Shown here: positions 21,211 through 40,537 of the stretch, piece after piece
Numbering within the stretch: position 1 is the first letter of the stretch
Layout: every line of letters begins with the position of its first letter
From: Balanoglossus misakiensis
Taxonomy: Eukaryota; Hemichordata
Assembly: GCA_040954595.2 (NCBI GenBank)
Contig: CM082597.2
Location: 7,130,001-7,194,000 of the forward strand
Direction of reading: 5' to 3'
Length of the DNA stretch: 64,000 nt
The notes under the pieces: model-generated
What the model saw: the letters and a program-made list of their open reading frames with translations, nothing else
The model's database searches: none
What the model was told of the DNA's origin: nothing
Translations under genes and position numbers: made by a program

Positions 21211-21629
21211 GCTGATCGATGGTTTGGTGCGACTGCCTTGTAGACTGACAATGCTGTTTGTGTTTGGATAATATTTTATCAGTAAAGAACTCCTAACTTC
21301 AAGAATATTACTCGACATGTGATAGCTGGATTGAGGTCCAGGACGTATATCCGTTTCAAGTGACAGCAAAAAAACGAATGTAAGATTTCACGACATACCT
21401 GTGACATATTGCATTGAGAAACAATGTCTGAAAAAATTGGACGAATTTCAGAGCTGTATTGGCAGGCCTGAATCAGGTATTACAGAACAGGACTGCACAC
21501 ACTGATGAAATGTCTGACGCGTCAATAACATCACCATTCACCAATTTTGAAAATAAGTTGGCAGCCATATTGTTGCATAAGTGATAATAATACTGAGAGG
21601 GTCAACTTCAGAGGGTGTCAATCTAGTGC

Positions 21630-21833
21630 ATGTTCTTGCCAAACCATTTGTTTCCGAATCAATGGTCAAACTATCCAGTATACATACTCTGTGCTGCTTC
21701 TGCACTAAGCCAAATCGCGACCACACCGCATGTGATAGATACTTTCAATGAGTTGATATCGCATATAAACACAAGATTCAGTCCTCAACAAACACTGGCA
21801 CTGAAGTCATGGACTTTATCTATTGATGACTGA
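21630..21833 (+). CDS. Conserved 67-codon ORF of unknown function, unit A
   Basis: The frame runs from ATG to TGA, starting MFLPNHLFPNQW and ending LALKSWTLSIDD. The same frame is open without indels in units B (33953-34156) and C (52501-52704), and several substitutions change amino acids. No signal peptide, domain or splice evidence is clear. It could be a small gene, an exon, or chance conservation in a young duplication. Confidence 0.3.
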   Translation: MFLPNHLFPNQWSNYPVYILCAASALSQIATTPHVIDTFNELISHINTRFSPQQTLALKSWTLSIDD

Positions 21834-23473
21834 TCTATACTTTGTGACATGGTAAACTGTTCATTCATCCCTCCTTAACATTTTCTGCCTCTCTGTCAAT
21901 TGTTTGTAGGTGTAAAGGTCAAAAAGGCGAAATTGTAACAAACTCAAACCCCTCATTTGATAAAACAGCATGACTTTTATTGAAATCTATCATTTGTGTA
22001 CTAGATGTGTGTGTCAAAATTGTTTATGGCAATAGGTTACATAATTGATAAAATATATCTTGTATATTCTTCCTCAATGTCAATCGGATATCCTGGATTA
22101 GGAACAATGACCAATCAAGATGACTTGCAAGAATAATCTGTGGGTGATTTTATTCTCAAGATTGTGAATACTATGAGTTCCTGTTCATCTGTTTGTTTTT
22201 GCCATAGAAAATGTCAGTAGCAGTAAGGTCTGAATACATGTATCTAAATTACAAATAAGTAAGGTAAAAATTGGGACTCTTTAGGTAACAAGGCTCTTAC
22301 AATGCAAGCTACAAAACTGCAGTTGATTGGTGACTACTTTTGATATCACGTGACGTAAACAGCAGGTCATTGACCATTACATCTTCCATAGTACATCGAA
22401 CATTGTTAGAGAAAAAAAATTCATAAGTTTAAAAGTATTACTAAGGTATTATGTTTTACTATAATGACGTGGGTTTTCGGTAAGTAAATTGTTCCAAATA
22501 AACTATACTGAGTAATATTTTTAAAAGTTCTGAAGAGTATCTTGTTATAGCGTAGTTTTTTTGTTTCAGTGTTATGCAGTTTAAGAGAACTACCAAATGC
22601 TAACGTCAACGGTGATTATTCAATTCAATTTTTTCACAGTACTTTTGTACTGAGGCAAATGTGGCATAAGTAAGGTCTTCGTTTGATTAGAGTAGCTAGA
22701 AATAACAACAGGTAAGATTAGACTTCAGTGGTTAGAGAGTGTTAGTTTGAGGTCGATCATACCCAGCGGTGTATTTTGTTTTCTTTACGTTTAAAGTATA
22801 AACTGATGGATATTAATTTTCTTGGTGGTTCAGTTATTTACCAGAGGATGGACATTGAGACACCGAGTGCATAATCGTTCTTTCTGGTACATATTAATTA
22901 TCTTTCAATCAACATTATTTTACTCATTTGCGAGGCCACAAAAAACCTGTCTTGTATGTTTGCCGTGGTTTCCAACTTTAAAATGTAGGAGTGTAAGCCA
23001 GAGTTCAAGTACATTTTATCATGCGCGTGTTTAGCTATTAGTAGTAGCTGAGATATACAATGTTTTAAACAATAAGCAATATTCATGTGGTTGGTATATG
23101 TATTACATAGCAGACATCTTTCTAAACTCCAACGATGTTTCAGCCCGAGACTTTTCACACAGACTTGGTGGTGCCATTGATGTGGATAGAATGTGAATCA
23201 AACCTGTTTTAATACAATGAAAAAAATTAGAACTTTAAAAGGCATATGCCACTGGTTCTTGACTCACATTCACTTAGAGTTAAAACAAGCTAAATCATCG
23301 CACAGTTCGCACGATTGCACAGTTCACACCAAACAGATCGAGCAAAACCACTAGGCTTTATAATCCGCAGACGTTTCAAAAGGTTGCCTCTTAAAGCTTA
23401 TGTTATCCAGTTGAGTTTCACTGCTTTAGAACAATGACAGATATATCATTATAGACAAGAACTGACTTACATC

Positions 23474-27030
<3,557 letters not shown>

Positions 27031-27087
27031 CTGTAATATAATTCATTCAAGTTCTTCAATTACGTTCTTCAGTACCTACATACACGC

Positions 27088-27197
27088 ATACAGGCATGCA
27101 TACATACATGTTACGCATGCATACATACATACATACATACATACATACATACATACATACATACATACATACATACATACATACATACATACATAGA

Positions 27198-27228
<31 letters not shown>

Positions 27229-27239
27229 CATACATACAT

Positions 27240-27310
<71 letters not shown>
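27088..27310. repeat. (CATA)n/(CA)n microsatellite in the FN3-TM intron, copy A
   Basis: CATA units, briefly interrupted near 27195, are followed by a CA run ending about 20 bp from the FN3 donor. In the transcript (minus strand) the intron therefore starts with a long UG tract. Confidence 0.95.
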
Positions 27311-27313
<3 letters not shown>

Positions 27314-27329
27314 CAGAAAGTTTGAATAC

Positions 27330-30300
27330 CTGATGTTGTAACGGCGGTCGTCTCACTTCGTGTTTCTCCAAATCTGTTTTTGCTTATTATTGTTATGTTG
27401 TACGTCGTCCCTGCATCAAGGTTTCCGATGACTTGCTGCCTCTCGTTAGTTGCCTTTATCACAAGATCTTCGCCAGTGAAAATGTTAACACATTCCACAT
27501 AGAATGATTGTGGGTCCCCACCATTAAAACCGGGTGTCCAATAAACCAAGATGGAGTCTGCTGTAGTTGTAGTGTTCACACCTGATGCTTTTTCTGGAAC
27601 AGCTATTAAACATAGAAAAATACAGATTTACAGCAAATGCCTTTTCGATTCCTGGAAATAAATTGACGACATAAACAATCCGATTTTAAATCAATTTAAG
27701 GTGGCATTGCATGAAAAGTTGTGATTTTTGCCAAATTTTACTTTTTTACAAAAATCGGTAGGTCTAATACTGATCCACATTCTGACAAATGTGTCTTGGC
27801 AGAAATGGTGCATAATCACCCAAAATTTACTCAAATTTTAACAGGGGATCGTGTATGACCCATCTAACAATTCGGAAAAAAAATTGTCGATAAAGTGTCC
27901 CTGGCGTGAATAAACTCTGATTCAATACAACTCACCGTGAATTCTGGTAATAGATGAAAACACGACTAAATTATTGCTACTACTGTTTCATCATATATCA
28001 ACCTTCAAACGGTTCCATATTCAATTAAGTTATATTTGGACTGTAACTGTGAAGACAGCAGTTTTTCACTCATGTTCCCTCTCTTTCCTTAAAATTAGCA
28101 CAGTAAAATATTGTGCGGTAATAACGACCATCGGGAAATTAAACTCGATCATTAACCATCAAATCAAGTGAGTATGTGTTTACATACAGTAATATGAAAC
28201 AGAAACTTCATCGGAGAATATTTCGTCCTCGGTGAACTTTGGATTCCGAGCCGAGCACTTCATTTTCATTGAATTGTCCTCCGGGTTAACTCTGATCCGT
28301 AAGTGCTGCTTTGATATAAATCCCTTGGAATCACTCGTCTCTTCGGTTACTGTAGTGAGGTTCATACTATCATTCGCCCCATCTATATGCAAGCCATTCT
28401 TGTACCATCTTATTGACGCTTCTGGATTGCTTTTACTTGTTGTACACGTGAGGGTGAGATGTTCCCCAAACTTCACAGGGTGACTTCCAGTTAAAGAGAC
28501 GTGATCTGGTTTAACTGTCAAAAGGCACAGATATGATAAGACTTTGTTTATATAGGGACATGGTTGATGTATTTGCTTAATTTATATTCCAAGAGATCGA
28601 TTGTAAAAGTCCAATCAAAACAAAATAAGACCATAACGCAGTTTTATCAACTTTACTTTCTAGAATCAGAAGAATCACGAGGAATTGAAACTTTGCCAAT
28701 CTTACATAGTATATCCATATATGTCACATTTGATCCATATCCATAACCTCCTATATCGTTGCAAAAAGTGTTTCTTGCTGTGCAGTTGTAAAAACCAGCA
28801 TCCCTCCTTCGTATGTTTCGAATTATCAACATTTCATTGATTGTCACTGTTCCGAGAGGAGATATCCATTTTATTTCATCGGCAGCTGGGATTGCAGACA
28901 CATTACATTGAAGACTTGCGTCAAAGCCCTCTTTTACTTGATATACTACTGGTGTGACCACTGTTGGATTGGCTATGGAAAGAACAAGACAATACAAAGA
29001 TGAAATGACATCAGACAATATTTCGCTAATGATACGGCCCACATACCCATGTTATTTATGATCGACGTACATGTATTGGATAGGGTCAACTTTGCATTGG
29101 AGACGTGCGTCAAAATCCTCAGGATCCTCGTCAGATTAGGTTGGAAAATAATAAGAATATGAGTGCATTTGTGAATCGATTTGGCAAGAATTTATGTTGG
29201 TTCATCGGGTGTTAAGATGCCATACGGTGTACGACGGAGAGCGTCAACGGGCCACAAAAGATTTAAATACTAGTTTATGAAAAAGTAAAAGATATAGCTG
29301 AAAAAATGAATACTGTCTAGTTTGTTGTCTGGAACCTTCAGTTACTTTAAAAAAGAAATAGTTGTATCCAGGTTTAAATCTTTGTGAGTGTGACCAGAGC
29401 AACCGATGCAACTTTAATATCGTGAATATTAGCCTAGAAATTGCCAGATATGACCTTGATGGGTGGATGGACCTGGCATGATCCTGTGTCAATGTGAGAG
29501 GTTTACCAACAGGGTTACTTGGGGGCCTGATTTGGGATATGCGATAATACACAAATATTAAAGTATCACGTCTATGCTAATTTGACCTTTAAAAACTTAC
29601 ATAGAACATAAATCGTAGTATCCCTTGTTTCCAGTCCCGTTCTGCCATCATAGTACACGTTGCTTACAGTGCATGTGTAGATGTGGAAGTTGTTCGGTTC
29701 TGGTTGTATGTTCCTGATAACTAATGGGTTTCCAAACTCTTGGCTTTCATCACCTCTTCGCTTCCACATAATCGATGTCTTCGGCGGATTGCCTGGTGTA
29801 AACTCACAACGAATTCTGAGGTCGTCACCTTTCTTAACACAGATTGAGGATGGAGAGGATGCAGTCGGTGGATCTAAATTATTTAAAATATGTGTGTTAA
29901 GACCACTGCAAGTGTGATGTACTTTGATTGAATGTATTGAAAATTTGTAGTCATCAAAAACTTTAACAAATTGGAATATTACATGATGCATATATAGTAT
30001 TAATTAAACTAAGAGTCGACGTAAATTACTGGCAACTTAAAAAGAATGGATATAAATTAAGCCCTAGTGGTGAGAATTACACTGCATTCATTAATATAAA
30101 ATAACATATACTTTACATACATTGTACATTTGGTACTATAGGGTTTGAACAAGTCCAAGGTGATCCAGTACTGTCACGATGCACCAGGCTACAACTAAAG
30201 GGAATCCCATGATCATCATTGGATATCGTGATCTCGTAATGTAATGGACTTCTATCCCCACGTTTGATCTCCTTCCCATTTTGAGTCCAAACAAGTTCAC

Positions 30301-31395
30301 CTGGTGGCACGACGTTTTTTGTCGTAACATGGCACAGCAAGGAAATTGTACTTCCGACAACCACTTCGTCGTTTGGTCCCAAACCGGAAATCCTAGAGCA
30401 TTCTGGTTCATCAATACCTGGAAGATTACATATCATGCAATGCTTTATATTGCTGCGATGGAAACGTGTGACCAGAAAACTGCGGAAAATGTATTGTGCA
30501 AGCGCAATTAATCTGCGGTGAATTTGAAGTAATCTAAACCGGGGATAATGAACTTCAAAACATAACGTGGATTAAGTTATTTAAAACAAACACCATATTC
30601 ACAAGCGCACAAATTTATCCACTGCGCCAGTTCTCGGTCTGAAATAGAAATGAGTAAAATAATGAGTAAAATGTTTGTATTATGTCTCAAGAGCAAACTT
30701 AATGCAATGCATTAACATACCAATCACAGTAACTTCAGCCAAAGCTACTTGAAATGGAGAAGAATATCTACACACCCATATCCCACGATGTTCCGTTGAT
30801 GCTTTGTGGACGAGTAAGCTGCCTTCCCCATTTGATGCGTCACCTACGACGCTACAACATTCATCATAAGAGATGCCGTTTCTTACAACAAATTGTTTTA
30901 AAAAACCATGCGTGCCATTCCGTGGCGTCTGCCAATGAGGAAGGAAATTCCAGCGATTTGGATTTACCGTACAGTTCAGCAACAATTCTTCTCCTTCCTT
31001 GACAATTGTATCCACTGGTGTTACCGTTAGGCCTAATGGTTGCTGTGAAACTACGTAAGTGGAAACCCGAAAAAATTATCTTAATTAAAATGTATTATCG
31101 TCAACTATTTGATGTATATTGTGAATAATATGGAAACCCCAATTTGTTGGTGTTATACTCTAATGCTGTAGTACAGGCCTTCTATCAGTAGAATCAGCCT
31201 CTGTCTGTCTGTCTGTCTGCCTGTCTGTCTCTCACTCTCTTTCTGCCTCTCTCTGTCTCTCTCTGCATCTCTTTTCCATGAAAACATGTTCAATAGTATG
31301 CGATTACCTGATTTCTTACCTGCACACAAGACTGGATATACGAATACAATAATGGCGACAAATGTTGGTGCACTGATAAATTGTGTTTCCTTCAT
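27330..31395 (-). CDS. Receptor copy A: signal peptide and ectodomain (five Ig plus FN3)
   Basis: Exons, 5' to 3', are 31395-31320 (ATG, signal peptide MKETQFISAPTFVAII), 31050-30721 (Ig-a), 30417-30121 (Ig-b), 29873-29601 (Ig-c), 28972-28706 (Ig-d), 28514-28188 (Ig-e) and 27602-27330 (FN3, with ADSILVYWTPGFNGGDPQ and LDAGTTYNITIISKN). Each domain is one exon with phase-1 borders, and Ig exons show the Cys...Trp...YxCxA pattern. Compared with copy B, Ig-f and Ig-g are missing between 28188 and 27602, where about 250 bp of unrelated sequence (27700-27940) lies instead. The phase-1 borders keep the frame. Ligand unknown. Confidence 0.88.
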
Positions 31396-31723
31396 TATAA
31401 TCGAACTTGATCGCCAACCTTCAATAGCTACCCTGTTAATTTCATAACGCGTAAAAATAAAGTAATAAAATTGTACACAACCGTAATAATACACTTTGCT
31501 TGGGAGTTTTTTTGTATATATTCTCATTTACCCTGGGCTCTGGAAAAAATGCCCATCGCGGGTCAAAGGTATAAAATGTTGTCCCACACAACAGTACAGA
31601 CGACCCTTAATGTTTCTCATGCCACGTATGCACTGTGCATCTACTGCATCAAAAGCCATGCACATGTTAATTATTCTTAAATTGGCACTTGCGAGATTAT
31701 TCACCATAAGAGCACGCGTTATT

Positions 31724-31990
31724 TAAGGGGACAAAGTCTCTCTCTCGCTGCCCTTTTTCCACCCCGCTAGTAAGATATGATAGTAAAAATCTCGCCAAAA
31801 TGAATAAATGGTAAAGACTGATTATTCATTTTGGTGAGTTTTTCACACTCGTGTCTACAATTAGGATGGATGGTGTGTGTGATCGAATGTTGATTCACTA
31901 TATATCCACATGTAGAATAATATAAACAGTGTCTTGTATCAAACATAATTAATGGAAAAAGGGCAGCGAGAGAGAGACTTTGTCCCTTTA
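31724..31990. mobile_element. MITE upstream of receptor copy A
   Basis: The inverted ends are AAGGGGACAAAGTCTCTCTC and its complement at the right. The interior has the CACTATATATCCACATGT block. It is about 330 bp upstream of the copy A start codon. An orthologous insertion sits upstream of copy B (50301-50568), so it predates that duplication. Confidence 0.75.
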
Positions 31991-32145
31991 GGTTTTATAT
32001 CGCAAACATAGCAGTCGAGGAGTTGAAAAGGGTGGGCGACTGTTTCGTGCTAAGATCTAACGATACAATATTGTTACACACGGGTTTCTAGAAAAACATT
32101 GGCAAAGTGAGCTGTTGAAATTATAAAAGAAACATGGAGACTTAC

Positions 32146-32270
32146 CAAAATGCACTGTTGTCGAGAAAATTGTTAACCTGCTTCTCGTCTTATCAGAGTT
32201 CAGTGGTCAATACATGCAAACGATATTTTGTCGTCGGTGTATGTAAATGCCTAGTGTGGATGAATGTAAG
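32146..32270 (-). other. Possible 5' untranslated exon of copy A
   Basis: A block conserved between copies A and B ends on the minus strand in a good donor (TTTTG|GTAAGTC at 32146; B equivalent near 50724). It lies about 0.75 kb upstream of the signal-peptide exon. No acceptor or coding is evident, so it could be a leader exon or just duplicated flank. Confidence 0.25.
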
Positions 32271-32429
32271 TAGTCCTCGAGTAAATACTAGTATTCTCAG
32301 TATCAATAGAAATACCTATGTGTTGATATCATTTATCCTTCTTCCTGTACAGACAAACAACGGTGACCTTAAACAAACAATAAGTTTTGATTGGCACAAA
32401 TCCATTAAAGTTCAACTAAACTAAAGGAA

Positions 32430-33370
32430 TGTCAAAAACAACAGCCCTCACACTGTATAGGCCTTAATATGTTGGCTTTCAAACTGTATTCTGTTTTGAT
32501 GTTAGGTCTCTAAACGATCACGATATGCTATTCTCTTAGGCCGGTGGAGCACTGATTACTCAGGACGTTCCCACCCACAACAGCCGCGTTGGTAATTTAT
32601 TAATATAGTTTTCCGATCTGATATATAAACTGTTGACACGTAACGAAACTACCATCAGATAAGTAGAGCTCTGCTTTACATGTGACCCTTTGTCAACTTG
32701 TTAGTAGAATATGGCAGGCTTAGAATATCGCTGGCAGATTACTGATCCTATACAATGAATTAATTTGGAATTTTCACATTGTAAATCATTACCCTATTTT
32801 CCCCAGAGGTGCCAAAATTGTAATACCTTAGTGAATGATGAATTTTGGACCAAACAGGCAACTCAACGGTAGCGTAAACGTAGTACGATCCAGCCTTGAC
32901 GGCGTAGACCGGTCCTGTTTCGATTAGCCTGTAGAACACTGTAGAATTTCGATAAATCTAAAACACACTGGTATGGGGCCAGGCTATGTTTCGATATACC
33001 TTACGCACTGCAGGACGTGCGCTAAGAGATGTTCAGGAAAAATGCAGTATGAACTGCCGACCGACCTGAGTGTTGCGCTCACACAAATATCATGAAAAAC
33101 CTCGGAATTACGATTCGTAGAGAACTAAACCTCTCAGAGGTTACAGACAAAATGTTCCAACAAACGTGGAGAAAGGTTTGAACGAAATTATAAGAAAGAT
33201 AGAGGTAAAGAACGAAATCAAATCACCACAACCGAGAGCACGATTCTCTCAGTTCTGCCGCCATTTGTCGACTCCCTTTGGTCCGATGTCGAGGGGAGTC
33301 ACTATACATGTACATGAAACAAGCCCACGTGATACAAGCTCCGCCTCAGTCGTGGAAAATTGACAGTTTC
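32430..33370. other. Intergenic stretch between units A and B
   Basis: No gene was seen. Most of it is matched by 51030-51910 between units B and C, and it marks the junction of the tandem units. It contains a partly deleted copy (about 32922-32987) of the palindrome at 51536-51632. Confidence 0.5.
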
Positions 33371-33375
33371 TCCCG

Positions 33376-33537
33376 CTATAGGAAGGGTGTCTCAGTCTGA
33401 GAATCAGGGAATAGTCGCATTTCATGAGATGTGAATCTTGTGTGCGGCATTGACCTAGCAATTCCGGGACAGTAATGACACAGTACAAAAAGTCCAGACA
33501 CGCACACAAGTATCAAAGTCAGTTGTATGTTTCGCAT
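33376..33537 (-). CDS. Small putative secreted peptide ORF, unit B
   Basis: A 53-codon frame starts MRNIQLTLILVCVSGLFVLC (signal-peptide-like), followed by HYCPGIARSMPHTRF. It shares its first 17 codons with the unit A and C versions. Beyond them it matches unit C but ends earlier at TAG. Function unknown. Confidence 0.3.
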   Translation of the reverse strand: MRNIQLTLILVCVSGLFVLCHYCPGIARSMPHTRFTSHEMRLFPDSQTETPFL

Positions 33538-33952
33538 GCTGATTGATGGTTTGGTGCGACTGCCTTGTAGACTGACAATGCTGTTTGTGTTTGGTTAAAA
33601 TTTTATCAGTGAAGAACCCCTAACTTCAAGAATATTACTTGACATGTGATAGCTGGATTGAGGTCCAGGACAAATATCCGTTTCAATGGACAGCAAGAAA
33701 ACGACTGTAAGATTTCACGACATACCTGTAACATGCACTGAGAAACAATGTCTGAAAAATTGGACGAATTTCGGAATACATAAAAATGATGTGATATAAG
33801 TATAGAATTCGGAAGCGTAGGGCTGCACACAGTGATGTAATGTGTGACTGGCATCAATACCATTACTAATTTGAAAAACTAGTTGGCAGTCATACTGTTG
33901 CCTAGGTAATAATTACCGAGAGGGTCAACTCCAGAGGGTGTCAATCTAGTGC

Positions 33953-34156
33953 ATGTTCTTGCCAAACAATTTGTTTCCAAATCAATGGCCAAATTATCCA
34001 GTATTCATACTCTGTGCTGCTTCTGCACTAAGCCAAATCGCGACCCCGTCGTATGCGATAGATAATTTAAACGAGTTGATATCGCATATAAACACAATAT
34101 TCAGTCCTCAACAAACACTGGCACTGAAGTCATGGACTTTATCTATTGATGACTGA
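33953..34156 (+). CDS. Conserved 67-codon ORF, unit B
   Basis: Same length and frame as 21630-21833 and 52501-52704 (MFLPNNLFPNQW to LSIDD). It shows no indel relative to the other copies. No recognised family. Confidence 0.3.
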   Translation: MFLPNNLFPNQWPNYPVFILCAASALSQIATPSYAIDNLNELISHINTIFSPQQTLALKSWTLSIDD

Positions 34157-35838
34157 CATATACTTTGTGACATGATAAACTGTTCATTCACCTCCTCCTT
34201 AACATTTGCAGATTCTCTGTCAATTGTTTGTAGGTGTTAAGGTCAAAAAGGCGAAATTGTAACAAACTCAAATCCCTCAGTTGATAAAACAGCATGACTT
34301 TTATTCATATCTATAATTTGTGTACTAGATGTGTGTGTCAAAATTGCTCACGACAATATGTTACATGAGTGATAAAATATATCTTGAATATTCTTCCTCA
34401 ACGTCAATCAGAAATCCTGGATTAGGACAAATGAGCAATCAAGATGACTTGCAAGAATAATCTGTGGGTGATTTTATCCTCAAGATTGTGAATGATATGA
34501 GTTCCTGTTCATCCATTTGTATTTGCAACAGAAAATGTCAGTAGCAGTAAGACCTGAATACATGTATCTAAATTACAAATAAGTAAGGTAAAAATTGGGA
34601 CTCTTTAGGTAACATGGCTCTTACAATGAAAGCTACAAAACTGTAGTTGATTGGTGACTACTTTTGATATCACGTGACGTAAACAGCTGGTCATTGACCA
34701 TTACATCTTCCATAGTACATCGAACATTGTGAGAGAACAATATTCCTATGGAAAGATTAAAAGTATTACATGTACTAAGGTTTTATTTTTTACTACAATG
34801 ACGTGGGTTTTCGGTAAGTAAATTGTTCCAAATAAACTATTCTGAGTAATATGTTAAAAAGGTCTGAAGAGTATCTTGTTATAGAGTAGTTTATTGTTTC
34901 AATGTTATGCAGTATAAAGAAATCTAACAAACGCTAACGTTAGCGGTGATTATTCAATACATTTTTTTCACAGAATTTTTGTACTGAAGCAAATGTGACA
35001 TAAGTAAGGTCTTCGTTTGATTAGAGTAGCTAGAAAAAAAGTTAAGATTATACTTCAGTGGTTAGAGGGTGTACTTGAAATTTGTTGTTTTGAGGTCGAT
35101 CATACCCAGCGGTGTATTTTGTTTTCTTTACGTTTAAAGTGTAAACTGATGGATATCAATGTTCTTGGTGGTTCAGTTATTTACCAGAGGATGAACATTG
35201 AGACACTGAGAGCATAATTGTTCTTTCTGCTACATATTAATTGTCTTTCAATCAACATTATTTTACTCATTTGCGAGGCCACAAAAAACCTGTCTTGTAT
35301 GTTTGTCGTGCTTTCCAACTTTAAAACGTAAGAGTGTAAGCCAGAGTTCAGGTACATTTAATCATGCGCATGTTTAGCTATTAGTAGCAGCTGAGATATA
35401 CAATGTTTCAAACAATAAGCCATATTCATATGGTTGGCATATGTATTACATAGCAGACATCTTTCTAAACTCCAACGACGTTTCAGCCCGAGACTTTTCA
35501 CACCGACTTGGTGGTGCCATTGATGTGGATGGAATGTGAATCAAACCTGTTTTAATACAATAAATAAAAGAACTTTAAAGGGCATATGCCACTGGCTCTT
35601 GACTCACATTCACTTAGAGCCATATCTGTTTAAAACAAGCTAAATCATCGCACAGTTCGCACGATTGCACAGTTCACATCATACAGATCGAGCAAAACCA
35701 CTATATACCCCTACCAGAGGATTTATAATCCGCAGACGTTTCAAAAGGTTGCCTCTTAAAGGTGCTTTTATCCAGTTGAGTTTCACTGCTTAAGAACAAT
35801 GGCAGACATATCATTATAGACAAGAACTGACTTACATC

Positions 35839-40104
<4,266 letters not shown>

Positions 40105-40147
40105 CTGTAATATAATTCATTCCAGTTATTCAATTAAGTTCTTCAGT

Positions 40148-40305
<158 letters not shown>

Positions 40306-40343
40306 ATAAAGTAGGGTAGTAGGAGAAACGAAAGGCGGTAAAA

Positions 40344-40390
40344 TCTCTACAACGCTGTTTCGTGAGTCACTAGACTCACTCATCAGGAGA
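40344..40390 (-). ncRNA. Hammerhead ribozyme motif, intact core
   Basis: Read on the minus strand: stem I UCUC/GAGA, core CUGAUGA, stem II GUGAGUC/GACUCAC (seven pairs) closed by UAGU, GAA, short stem III ACA/UGU with loop GCGU, then the GUA cleavage triplet. All core bases expected of a type I hammerhead are present. It lies in the inverted terminal segment of the Penelope-like element, a family known to carry such ribozymes. Confidence 0.8.
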
Positions 40391-40491
40391 CTAAACTGGC
40401 GAAAATGCAAGGGGGAAGGCGCGTTTATATGCAGGTACACAGGTGGTGGAATGTAGGTTGAGGTGGACCAACAGACCCACCTGCAGTTTAG

Positions 40492-40537
40492 TCTCCTGGT
40501 GAGTGAGTCTAGTGACTCACGAAACAGCGTTGTAGAG
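40492..40537 (+). ncRNA. Hammerhead ribozyme motif with a core substitution
   Basis: Same layout as the minus-strand copy, but the core reads CUGGUGA instead of CUGAUGA. Stem II (GUGAGUC/GACUCAC) and stems I and III are intact. The change hits an invariant core position, so activity is doubtful. Confidence 0.7.

Noticed and set aside
27076-27341. Long ORFs of Tyr-Ile-His-Thr or Cys-Val-Cys-Val repeats, here and at 38778-39181, 40055-40440, 42733-43440, 43489-43861 and 59555-60027
   Set aside because: They are translations of CATA/CA/CACG microsatellites. Parts overlapping real exons are counted there; the repeat-encoded stretch is intronic.
29244-29552. 102-codon minus-strand ORF between Ig-c and Ig-d
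   Set aside because: It is intronic, not conserved as a frame in copies B and C, and interrupted in C by deletions.
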